From contig JADKJI010000063.1 in NCBI GenBank assembly GCA_016721085.1, positions 186,001 to 250,000 on the forward strand: DNA of 64,000 nt. Reading direction: 5' to 3'. Origin of the DNA: Chitinophagaceae bacterium. GTDB taxonomy: Bacteria > Bacteroidota > Bacteroidia > Chitinophagales > Chitinophagaceae. Under the pieces are notes generated by a model. It ran no database searches. It saw only the letters and a list, made by a program, of their open reading frames with translations, and was not told the DNA's origin. Position numbers and translations under genes: made by a program. Positions 1 to 7,226 of this stretch are shown here, one piece after another; positions within the stretch are counted from its first letter, which is position 1, and the number at the start of each line of letters is the position of its first letter.

Positions 1-1072
1 GATTACTATTACGGTCGTTGGTTCCACTCATCAACTGCAGGTAGTCGATAATGATAAGGCCGATATTATGTTTGTTTTTCAAACGACGGCATTTTGCCCT
101 TAGTTCGAAAATGTTCAGGGCGGCAGTATCATCGATAAACATCGGAGCTTTTGCCAAACGCTGTATACCTTTTGCATACAGTTGCTTCATCTCATGTTCT
201 TCGAGCTTACCCCTTGCAATCTTTTCCAGCCATATTTCACTTTCAGCACTTAGAATACGTTGTACCAGCTGGCCGGCACTCATTTCTAAGCTAAAGAAAG
301 CAATTGGTGTTTGCTTTGTAGGATGTAAACAAGCATTACGCGCCAGGTTAAGGGCGAAGGCTGTTTTACCCACTGAAGGACGAGCGGCCAATATGATAAG
401 GTCGGTATTCTGCCAGCCATAAGTAATTCGATCGAGTGAAGGGAAACCACTGGGCACACCTGTGATATCTTCATTGCGGTGACGCATATCCTCGATACGT
501 TGTACTGTTTTTACGAGTACGGTATCGATGCTATCAAAATTCTTACGAAGGTGATTATTGGTGATTTCGAAAAGCTTACTTTCAGCATCATCTAACAAGT
601 CGAATACATCGGTGCTATCTTCGTAAGAGTCGCTGATAATTTCTCCACTGATACGTATAAGTTCCCGCTGAATGAATTTCTGAAGAATGATTCTTGAGTG
701 GGTTTCAATATTAGCTGAAGAAACTACTGCATTAGTAAGTTTTGTAACATAGTAAGGACCACCTACCATTTCCAATTCTTCACGGGTCCTCAATTCTTCA
801 ACCACAGTTAGGATATCGATAGGCTGATTCTTTTGTTGCAAGCCTTGCATAGCGCGATAGATACGCTGATGGCTTTCTACATAAAAACATTCTGGCTTAA
901 GAATCTCCACCACGGTATCGAAGGCGCTTTTTTCTAACATGATAGCACCTAATACGGCTTCTTCCAGGTCTTTTGCCTGTGGTGGCACTTTACCATAAAC
1001 CATTGTACTCAGGTCAATCGAACTCTTACGTCTTGTCTTGTTCCGGTCCTTATTTAGGTTAGTAATATCCAT
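1..1072 (-). CDS. dnaB: Replicative DNA helicase DnaB (3' part beyond window)
   Basis: Hexameric ATP-driven helicase that unwinds DNA at the replication fork. The gene runs off the left edge, so about 357 codons from the N-terminus are present. Translation from ATG 1072 begins MDITNLNKDRNKTRRKS, followed by the N-terminal DnaB domain (VPPQAKDLEEAVLGAIM), then the RecA-like domain with Walker A (ARPSVGKTAF) and, at the window edge, Walker B followed by the conserved YLQLMSG. The frame is open throughout the stretches I translated. The 790 bases upstream contain DnaA-box-like sites. No stop is visible because the C-terminus lies outside. Confident identification. Confidence 0.96.
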   Translation of the reverse strand, partial: MDITNLNKDRNKTRRKSSIDLSTMVYGKVPPQAKDLEEAVLGAIMLEKSAFDTVVEILKPECFYVESHQRIYRAMQGLQQKNQPIDILTVVEELRTREELEMVGGPYYVTKLTNAVVSSANIETHSRIILQKFIQRELIRISGEIISDSYEDSTDVFDLLDDAESKLFEITNNHLRKNFDSIDTVLVKTVQRIEDMRHRNEDITGVPSGFPSLDRITYGWQNTDLIILAARPSVGKTAFALNLARNACLHPTKQTPIAFFSLEMSAGQLVQRILSAESEIWLEKIARGKLEEHEMKQLYAKGIQRLAKAPMFIDDTAALNIFELRAKCRRLKNKHNIGLIIIDYLQLMSGTNDRNSN

Positions 1073-1335
1073 CTGTGCTAATACAAAGAGTTAATACATC
1101 GGTTTCGTTCTTGGTCTTAATCAATAGGCTGTTCTCTTATATAAACAGTTCCTGGATTTAGTTGGATACTGATACAAATCCGCAACATTAATTTACGGTT
1201 ATTCTTTTGTTAACCCGGTGCTTGCGAAAAAGTCAGACGGCGAATATATAATGTCCTAAGTGAATCTAAGTAGACTACAAGTCGTTTTCAAAATGTCCCC
1301 ATCAACTTAACATACAATCAACATTCATTCCCCGT

Positions 1336-1385
1336 TTTTCCACTTCCTTATAGGGTTATCAACATAAACAGGCCTATTTTTCCAC
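1336..1385. promoter_or_regulatory. Three phased DnaA-box-like nonamers
   Basis: TTTTCCACT (1336-1344), TTATCAACA (1356-1364) and TTTTCCACA (1377-1385) differ from the DnaA box TTATCCACA by two, one and one bases. They start 20 and 21 bases apart, about two helix turns, and share one orientation. An AT-rich stretch follows to about 1455. They may regulate dnaB or form a DnaA-binding locus. Chance matches in AT-rich DNA are possible. Confidence 0.35.
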
Positions 1386-1711
1386 AATTTAGGCTAAGCA
1401 GAAAAATTCCGCACAAAAACTATGGTCGTTTTTAAAAGAAAAATATTTGGCTATTATGAAGTTCAAACGGGATAAGGATTTGAGGGCATTCGTGCTTTTG
1501 AAACCCTTGCCAGACGGGCATTTTATTATTGGCATATGATTGGAATGCAGTGCGGGCGGGGATTTTCTGAGTTTCGATTGTTTTCACGCAAAGGCGCAGA
1601 GATTTGTTTCTTCTTTTTAAAGCTTTCTAGTGCAATAAGGCGCAAAGGGTCGCTGCGCGACGAATACAATGCTAAGAGGTCAAAGGAGACGAAAGAGAAT
1701 ACGATTGCTTC

Positions 1712-1788
1712 GGATCTGATAATAAAGAAGCGTAGAGTTCCGAACTCTCGAAGAGTTCGGAACTCTACGCTTCTTTATTATCAGATCC
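1712..1788. repeat. Perfect 37-bp inverted repeat, 3-base loop
   Basis: Arms 1712-1748 and 1752-1788 are exact reverse complements separated by CGA. The arms contain smaller nested palindromes around AGAGTTCGGAACTCT. The structure is far longer than a normal intrinsic terminator and has no U-tract. It would form a very stable hairpin in RNA or a cruciform in DNA. Confidence 0.9.
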
Positions 1789-1810
1789 TGCAAGCCACAA
1801 CTTTATTCCC

Positions 1811-1831
1811 CGCATCTCTGCGTCTCCGCGG
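1811..1831. repeat. Dispersed repeat fragment (CTCTGCGTCTCCGCG type)
   Basis: A short GC-rich phrase, CGCATCTCTGCGTCTCCGCG, just before the VOC gene. A related phrase sits in opposite orientation at 21226-21251 between tig and clpP, sharing TGCGTCTCCGCG. Both lie in gene gaps next to large inverted repeats. Confidence 0.5.
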
Positions 1832-1862
1832 TGGAAATTCTTCCAATTCGGTATATTGTAAA

Positions 1863-2321
1863 ATGAAAAAGATAACCTGCCTGTCAATACTACTATTTGC
1901 AATTCTTGGATTCACTTCCAATCTTCAGGCACAAACAGCCAAAGCACATCTCAACCACGTAGCCTTATATGTTGTAGACCTCCAGAAAAGCACTGTTTTC
2001 TATCGTGATATTATTGGATTAGATACCATCCCTGAACCCTTTCATGATGGCGCCCACACCTGGTTGAAAATAGGGCCGGGACAAGCCATGCATATTATTG
2101 CCGGGGCGAAAGCACCAAAAGAATATTACAAGAACCAGCATAACTGTTTCAGCGTTCCTTCTGTTGAAGCCTTCACAGAAAAACTGAAGAAAAATAAGAT
2201 GGAATGGGAAGACAGGGATGGGGCAAAAATGGCAATCACGGTAAGGGTTGATAATGTAAAACAGATCTGGCTGAGGGACCCCGATGGCTATTGGGTGGAA
2301 ATCAATGACGCCAAAGACTAA
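1863..2321 (+). CDS. Secreted VOC (glyoxalase-like) family protein
   Basis: A 152-residue protein with an N-terminal signal peptide (MKKITCLSILLFAILGFTS..LQAQ) followed by one vicinal-oxygen-chelate domain: HLNHVALYVVDLQKSTVFYRD at the first strand, a middle strand with AMHIIAG, and the C-terminal DPDGYWVEIND. Family members bind a divalent metal through His/Glu side chains; candidates here are H39-region and the final Glu. The substrate cannot be inferred. I chose ATG 1863 rather than the longer frame from 1536 because the signal peptide begins here and the upstream codons lie in a hairpin. Monocistronic, with pheT 128 bases downstream. Confidence 0.8.
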   Translation: MKKITCLSILLFAILGFTSNLQAQTAKAHLNHVALYVVDLQKSTVFYRDIIGLDTIPEPFHDGAHTWLKIGPGQAMHIIAGAKAPKEYYKNQHNCFSVPSVEAFTEKLKKNKMEWEDRDGAKMAITVRVDNVKQIWLRDPDGYWVEINDAKD

Positions 2322-2362
2322 ATAGCCCCTCCTCCTAGGAGCCATTTCTGATGGCAATCAGT

Positions 2363-2370
2363 TATCTTTG
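2363..2370 (+). promoter_or_regulatory. Bacteroidota -7 box (TATCTTTG) before pheT
   Basis: TATCTTTG matches the Bacteroidota primary-sigma -7 consensus TAnnTTTG and lies 80 bases before the pheT start. No clear TTG -33 element is seen at the usual spacing. Confidence 0.45.
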
Positions 2371-2449
2371 CCAGCACAAAACAAGCGGCCAAGTCTTCTA
2401 AAAAAGAAGAAGGGTTGATGCTGCAAGATTCTGATTTCAAGTATTTTTT

Positions 2450-4882
2450 ATGACTATTAGTTACAATTGGCTGAGCGAGTATTTGCCTATCAAAGTAGAT
2501 CCCGAACGTTTAAGCAGGATTTTAACTTCCATTGGACTGGAAGTGGAAAGTCTGGAAGCTTATGAAGAAGTAAAAGGCGGCCTTCAGGGACTGGTTATTG
2601 GAGAAGTGCTCACTTGCGAGAAACACCCGAACGCTGATAAATTATCCATCACAACAGTTGATACCGGAAACGGAAGCCCATTGCAAATAGTTTGCGGAGC
2701 TCCAAATGTGGCTGCCGGACAAAAAGTGATAGTAGCCCCAGTTGGCACTACCATATACCCTTTCAAAGGCGAACCCATCACCATGAAAATTGCGAAGATC
2801 CGCAGTGTTGAAAGTCATGGCATGATATGCGCTGCCGATGAAGTTGGTCTTGGAGAAGATCATGCAGGCATAATTATCCTTCCTGCCGATTCAAAAACAG
2901 GTACCCCGGTATCTGAACTCTTCAAACCCTATACCGACTGGATATACGAAATAGGATTAACTCCTAACCGAATGGACGCCATGAGCCATTTGGGTGTGGC
3001 AAGAGATGTTTGCGCTTATTTAAGTCATCACGATAAAAAAGACTTCAGGGTAAAATCAATAAATGCAAATGGTTTAAAACCTACAGGTACACTTCTTCCT
3101 ATTTCCGTTACAATTGAAAACGCCAATGCCTGCCAACGATATAGCGGTGTTAGCATTAGCAATATAACTGTGAAGGAAAGCCCCAAATGGTTGCAACAAA
3201 AACTCAAATCAATCGGACAACGTCCAATCAATAATATCGTTGACATCACCAATTTCATTCTGCATGAAACTGGTCAGCCATTGCATGCATTTGATGCAGC
3301 TGCAATAACCACCCAGCAAGTAGTAGTAAAAAATCTGCCAGAAGGAAGCGTTTTTGTTACCCTGGATGAAAAAGAAAGAAAACTTGCTGCAGAAGATCTG
3401 ATCATCTGCAATGGAAGTAATGAAGCAATGTGTATTGCAGGGGTATTTGGAGGATTACATAGTGGAGTTTCCAATACCACTACTTCTATATTCCTGGAAA
3501 GCGCCTGGTTCAATCCCATCGATATCCGTAAAACTTCTTTCCGTCATGGATTGCGTACAGACGCAGCCACTCGCTTTGAAAAGAATACAGATATCAGCAA
3601 TACAGTGAATGTATTGAAGCGTGCTGCTGCAATGATTATTGAAATTGCAGGCGGACAAATAGCTTCAGAAATAATAGATATCTATCCTTCTCCTGCCAAT
3701 AAAACGCAGGTTACTGTTAAGTATCATTATTTGAAGAAACTGAGTGGTAAGAACTATCATCCGGATGCCGTGAAAGGCATTCTGAGCAATCTGGGTTTTG
3801 TAATTATGCGCGAAGGACTCGATGATATTTTATTGGAAGTGCCTTATAGCAAGCCCGATATCTCCTTACCTGCCGATGTAGTGGAAGAAATAATGAGGAT
3901 CGATGGATTGGATAATATTGAAATTCCAAGCTCTATCACCATCTCTCCCTCAATTGAGCAATTTGGGTATAAGCATATCTGGAAAGAGAAAACAGCCAAC
4001 TATTTATCAGGACTAGGTTTCAATGAAATATTCACCAACTCCATCACCAATGCTGCCTACTTCGATGAAGCAGATCTGGTGCAGGCGGTTAAATTATTGA
4101 ATAACCTGAGTGCTGATCATAATATCATGCGTCCTTTCATGCTGGAAACTGGATTGGAAGCCGTGTCATATAACCTGAACAGAAAAAACAATGATATAAG
4201 GTTCTATGAATTTGGTAAAACCTATAGCACCAGTGGTTCAGGCAAATATGAAGAGACCGATCATCTTTGTTTATACATGACCGGGAATATCAGTGCTGGG
4301 TCATGGAAATCAAAAGGTGTTGCGGGTGATTTGTATTACTTAAAGGGTGTCATTAATAGTCTTCAGCAATTGATGGGACTTAGTGGAACAGAATGGAAAA
4401 CCACTACACAACCGAAGTTGTCCAATGCCCTTCAATTATCAAAAGGCAATACGGTATTAGTAACGATTGCTGAAGTATCTCAAAGCGAATTAAAACGCTT
4501 CGATATCAAGCAAACTGTATACTATGCCGATATTGATTGGGAAAATGTATTATCAATCGTAAAGAGCAATACCCTCAAATTCCGCGAACTACCGAAGCAG
4601 TTGCCTGTATATCGCGACCTGGCCATGATTGTCCCTTCTGGCCTTGCTTTTGCAGAAGTGGAAAACACGGTGAAAAAACTTAGGCTCGATAAGCTCCAGG
4701 AAGTAAAACTCTTCGATATTTTTGAAAGTGAGAAATTGGGGAAAGACAAAAAATCACTTGCAGTGAATTTCACTTTCCTTGATCCTGAAAAGACTTTGAC
4801 AGATAAGGAGATCGATTCGATGATGAATAAATTGATGAGTTCCCTTGAAAAGGATTTACAGGCAGAGATAAGGAAACAATAA
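2450..4882 (+). CDS. pheT: Phenylalanyl-tRNA synthetase beta subunit
   Basis: Beta chain of the (alpha-beta)2 enzyme that charges tRNA-Phe. At 810 residues it has the usual length and domain order: N-terminal segment, EMAP/OB-type tRNA-binding domain (about 45-155, with KHPNADKLSITTVDTG and GAPNV), B3/B4 editing domain (about 215-385), B5 DNA-binding-like fold (about 410-480), the inactive synthetase-like core, and the C-terminal FDX-ACB anticodon-binding domain (about 715-808, LPVYRDLAMIVP). pheS is not in the window. The gene is followed after 11 bases by a coiled-coil gene, so they are probably co-transcribed. Confidence 0.97.
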   Translation: MTISYNWLSEYLPIKVDPERLSRILTSIGLEVESLEAYEEVKGGLQGLVIGEVLTCEKHPNADKLSITTVDTGNGSPLQIVCGAPNVAAGQKVIVAPVGTTIYPFKGEPITMKIAKIRSVESHGMICAADEVGLGEDHAGIIILPADSKTGTPVSELFKPYTDWIYEIGLTPNRMDAMSHLGVARDVCAYLSHHDKKDFRVKSINANGLKPTGTLLPISVTIENANACQRYSGVSISNITVKESPKWLQQKLKSIGQRPINNIVDITNFILHETGQPLHAFDAAAITTQQVVVKNLPEGSVFVTLDEKERKLAAEDLIICNGSNEAMCIAGVFGGLHSGVSNTTTSIFLESAWFNPIDIRKTSFRHGLRTDAATRFEKNTDISNTVNVLKRAAAMIIEIAGGQIASEIIDIYPSPANKTQVTVKYHYLKKLSGKNYHPDAVKGILSNLGFVIMREGLDDILLEVPYSKPDISLPADVVEEIMRIDGLDNIEIPSSITISPSIEQFGYKHIWKEKTANYLSGLGFNEIFTNSITNAAYFDEADLVQAVKLLNNLSADHNIMRPFMLETGLEAVSYNLNRKNNDIRFYEFGKTYSTSGSGKYEETDHLCLYMTGNISAGSWKSKGVAGDLYYLKGVINSLQQLMGLSGTEWKTTTQPKLSNALQLSKGNTVLVTIAEVSQSELKRFDIKQTVYYADIDWENVLSIVKSNTLKFRELPKQLPVYRDLAMIVPSGLAFAEVENTVKKLRLDKLQEVKLFDIFESEKLGKDKKSLAVNFTFLDPEKTLTDKEIDSMMNKLMSSLEKDLQAEIRKQ

Positions 4883-4893
4883 AACGGTTATTT

Positions 4894-5172
4894 ATGGAGC
4901 AGCATGTAAAGCGGATACAAGACAAAGTACAGCAATTGCTGAAGAAGCATTCTTTGTTGCAAAAGGAAGCTGAAAAGGCTACTAAGGAGAATGCTGCTCT
5001 TAAGGAAAAACTATCTGAACAGACTCGTCATACTGAAGAACTGGAACAAAAGCTGGCAGCTTATAAAATGGCTACCGGAAGTTTAGGTGAAGCCGACAAG
5101 AAAGAATTGGAAAAGAAGATGAATCAGTATATCCGTGAAATTGATCGTTGCATTGCAATGTTGGCTGAATAA
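4894..5172 (+). CDS. Small coiled-coil protein between pheT and zapA
   Basis: A 92-residue soluble protein that is nearly all heptad-rich helix: KVQQLLKKHSLLQKEAEKA, then a long Glu/Lys-rich segment, a short break at MATGSLGEADKK, and a final helix ending IREIDRCIAMLAE. No enzymatic motif. It starts 11 bases after pheT and lies about 385 bases before zapA on the same strand. Proteins of this type beside zapA suggest a division-associated role like that of ZapB in proteobacteria, but this is inference from shape and position. Real gene likely, function unknown. Confidence 0.75.
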   Translation: MEQHVKRIQDKVQQLLKKHSLLQKEAEKATKENAALKEKLSEQTRHTEELEQKLAAYKMATGSLGEADKKELEKKMNQYIREIDRCIAMLAE

Positions 5173-5174
5173 GA

Positions 5175-5429
5175 TCAAACCCTTTTAACTAACCGCATTT
5201 TCATTTCGTCATCACCCTGGGAAAGCTCCAAAGTATACACACCGTATGGAAGGTCATTCAACCCTTTCCAGGTAAGCGTTCTTTCAGAATAGGGCATATG
5301 GGTCTCTAAACGGCTGCACTCACAACCTTTATCATCCCTGAGAATAGCCCGCAGACTTGCATTCAGGGGTGCTGCCAGCTCAAAGGTGAGGGCATCAATA
5401 AAGACGGGTGTCTTGATTTTGGCAATCAT
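5175..5429 (-). CDS. Small hypothetical protein, beta-sandwich-like
   Basis: An 84-residue reading frame convergent with the coiled-coil gene, ending two bases after it. There is no signal peptide. The C-terminal half (LPYGVYTLELSQGDDEMKMR) resembles the last strands of T9SS C-terminal sorting domains (GxYxLxV...G....KxVK), yet the whole protein is only about the size of such a domain and lacks a cargo. It may be a stand-alone beta-sandwich or a remnant. Moderate confidence that it is translated. Confidence 0.5.
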   Translation of the reverse strand: MIAKIKTPVFIDALTFELAAPLNASLRAILRDDKGCECSRLETHMPYSERTLTWKGLNDLPYGVYTLELSQGDDEMKMRLVKRV

Positions 5430-5557
5430 TTGATAGTACTGTTTTGGTTTTTTGTTTTCATCGGGTATACCTTAACCATCCAAAACGACTAACCGCTAGA
5501 CTAATTTGTGAATTAAGTGTGGATAAAAATAAACTAAGCTTTTGAAATTACCAAGTT

Positions 5558-5842
5558 ATGCATGAATTAATTCCTATAAATGTTCTGATCGGAGACCGTA
5601 CCTACCGGGTTAAGGTGGCTGCGAAGGACGAAGAAGTGGTTAGAAAGACCCTGAAAAACATCAATGATAAGATCATTGAATTCAAGACTCAGTTTTCGGG
5701 GAAAGATATGCAAGACTATATAGCCATGGTGATTCTGTGGTTTGCCACCCAGCAACCGAATGTTGTGGAAGGCAGCCTTTCCGAAGAAGGATCCGCCTCT
5801 TTGGCTAAGCTGGAAAGCTTACTGGACAAGGCTTTGGAATAA
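5558..5842 (+). CDS. zapA: Cell division protein ZapA
   Basis: A 94-residue ZapA homologue. ZapA binds FtsZ and bundles protofilaments at midcell. The globular head reads INVLIGDRTYRVKVAAKDEE with the following helix KTLKNINDKIIEFKTQF; a C-terminal helix for tetramerisation follows (KDMQDYIAMVILWFAT). Length fits the family. It precedes an intrinsic terminator. Genes for RNase Y and a coiled-coil protein flank it, an arrangement that I recall as common in Bacteroidota. Confidence 0.9.
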   Translation: MHELIPINVLIGDRTYRVKVAAKDEEVVRKTLKNINDKIIEFKTQFSGKDMQDYIAMVILWFATQQPNVVEGSLSEEGSASLAKLESLLDKALE

Positions 5843-5845
5843 AAA

Positions 5846-5872
5846 AAACCCGGAGTGTAGCTCCGGGTTTGA
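5846..5872. terminator. Intrinsic terminator between zapA and tlpA-like gene
   Basis: Stem AAACCCGGAG (5846-5855) pairs with CTCCGGGTTT (5861-5870) around a 5-base loop. A-rich DNA on the left and T-rich on the right suit termination in both directions, for the convergent genes zapA and the thioredoxin-like gene. Confidence 0.8.
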
Positions 5873-5888
5873 AATAATATTACTTTGC

Positions 5889-7025
5889 TTACTTAAAGAG
5901 TTCTTCTAGCTTTTGGGCAAGGTCTTCTCCCCTCAAATTCTTTCCGATAATCTTTCCTTCCCTGTCTATTAACAGGTTTTGAGGTATTGCCTGAATGCCA
6001 TATTGAACGGCAACTGCATTTTTCCAATATTGAAGATCTGAAACATGCGTCCAGGTAAGTTGGTCATCATGTATTGCTTTTATCCATTTGTCTTTTGCAG
6101 TCGGCTGGTCTAATGAAACACCCAGAATAGTAAAGCCTTTGTCCTTATACTGATTAAATGCTTTTACCACATTTGGGTTTTCAGCACGACAAGGGCCACA
6201 CCAGGATGCCCAAAAATCAACCAATAGATATTTTCCTTTGAAAGAAGAAAGACTAACAGGGTTACCCAAAGTATCGTTCTGTGTAAAATCCATTGCAAAT
6301 TTGCCGATGCCGGTCTTCTTTGCAATTTCAATTTTTTCGTGTAGTTCTTTTGCTGAGGTCTGTGCTTTTGCAGTTGCAGGAAGCGCATTGAAAAGAGGTT
6401 CAACTTCATCAGCATTTATATCCCATCCCGCAAATTGCCCTACAGCATAAAGAGCAATGGGCGATTTTGGATTTTCTAATGCATACGCTTTGTATACTTT
6501 CTTTCCTTCTGCATCCAACTCATCGAATTTTGCTTCCAGGGCTTTCATACCTGCTTCATCTTTTTTCATACGAAGGGCAGTATATTCCTTACTTAGAGCT
6601 TCCTGTTTGTCATTTACCACTTTCAACTTTGATTGCAGATCCAGATAGGCATCATGAATGGCTGATCCTTTCACTGAAATATTTGCGAACGAATCAGTAC
6701 TTGTCACTTTTACAGTTCCAGATCCTATGAAAACAGAACTTATATCTCTCTTGAAACTGATCGCTCTTTTCTTGCCAGGGGCTATATCAATATAGGCTGC
6801 ACGCAAACGAACCAATTGGGCTTCTTCAAAACTTCCTTTCAATTCGTATTTGCCATCCTTAACCAGCGCACTATCCATCTTATAATCGCTGCCTACACGG
6901 TAGTTCATGTAGATGTAGGTGAAGGTATCCTTGATATTCTTCATCTCTCCTTTTATAACAAAAGGTTGCTGCGCCATTCCTTCAAACCCTACAAAAAGGC
7001 ATAGAAGCCAAAAAAGTCTTTTCAT
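5889..7025 (-). CDS. DUF4369 / TlpA-type thiol-disulfide oxidoreductase
   Basis: A 378-residue exported protein: signal peptide (1-19, ending GMAQ), an N-terminal DUF4369 beta-domain (about 22-115), a helical middle rich in Lys/Glu (about 125-235) and a C-terminal thioredoxin fold of the TlpA/AhpC-TSA kind (about 240-378). The redox motif is W275-C-G-P-C279 in VDFWASWCGPCRAE, and the cis-Pro region is IQAIPQNLLID. Such proteins reduce periplasmic disulfides, for example in cytochrome c maturation, but the partner here is unknown. Transcribed alone, opposite to zapA and rny. Confidence 0.9.
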   Translation of the reverse strand: MKRLFWLLCLFVGFEGMAQQPFVIKGEMKNIKDTFTYIYMNYRVGSDYKMDSALVKDGKYELKGSFEEAQLVRLRAAYIDIAPGKKRAISFKRDISSVFIGSGTVKVTSTDSFANISVKGSAIHDAYLDLQSKLKVVNDKQEALSKEYTALRMKKDEAGMKALEAKFDELDAEGKKVYKAYALENPKSPIALYAVGQFAGWDINADEVEPLFNALPATAKAQTSAKELHEKIEIAKKTGIGKFAMDFTQNDTLGNPVSLSSFKGKYLLVDFWASWCGPCRAENPNVVKAFNQYKDKGFTILGVSLDQPTAKDKWIKAIHDDQLTWTHVSDLQYWKNAVAVQYGIQAIPQNLLIDREGKIIGKNLRGEDLAQKLEELFK

Positions 7026-7226
7026 TACTGATAAATTTTAGAAATGCAATATACCCCTCAAAAGCTTCTGTTCCTTAATAATCGGCCAAAATCAGTATCC
7101 CCAAAAACCCTTCACTTTCAGTGGCCTAATTTTCGTATTTTCGCAAGCTAACATCCACTATGGCCCTAAAAACACATAGAGAAAGGATTGCCAAACGAAA
7201 AGAACCTAAAAAATCATTGAAAAACA

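Larger units (their letters stand above)
1073..1862. other. Intergenic region between dnaB and the VOC gene
   Basis: About 790 bases without a convincing gene. It holds three DnaA-box-like nonamers (1336-1385), a large perfect hairpin (1712-1788) and a dispersed-repeat fragment (near 1811-1831). A plus-strand reading frame starting at 1536 runs into the VOC gene, but its first 109 codons cross the hairpin and low-complexity repeats and do not look like protein. The promoters of dnaB (leftward) and of the VOC gene (rightward) should both lie here. Confidence 0.6.

Noticed and set aside
1536..1862. N-terminal 109 codons of a longer VOC frame
   Set aside because: They cross a perfect hairpin and repeat phrases, and a clear signal peptide begins at 1863.
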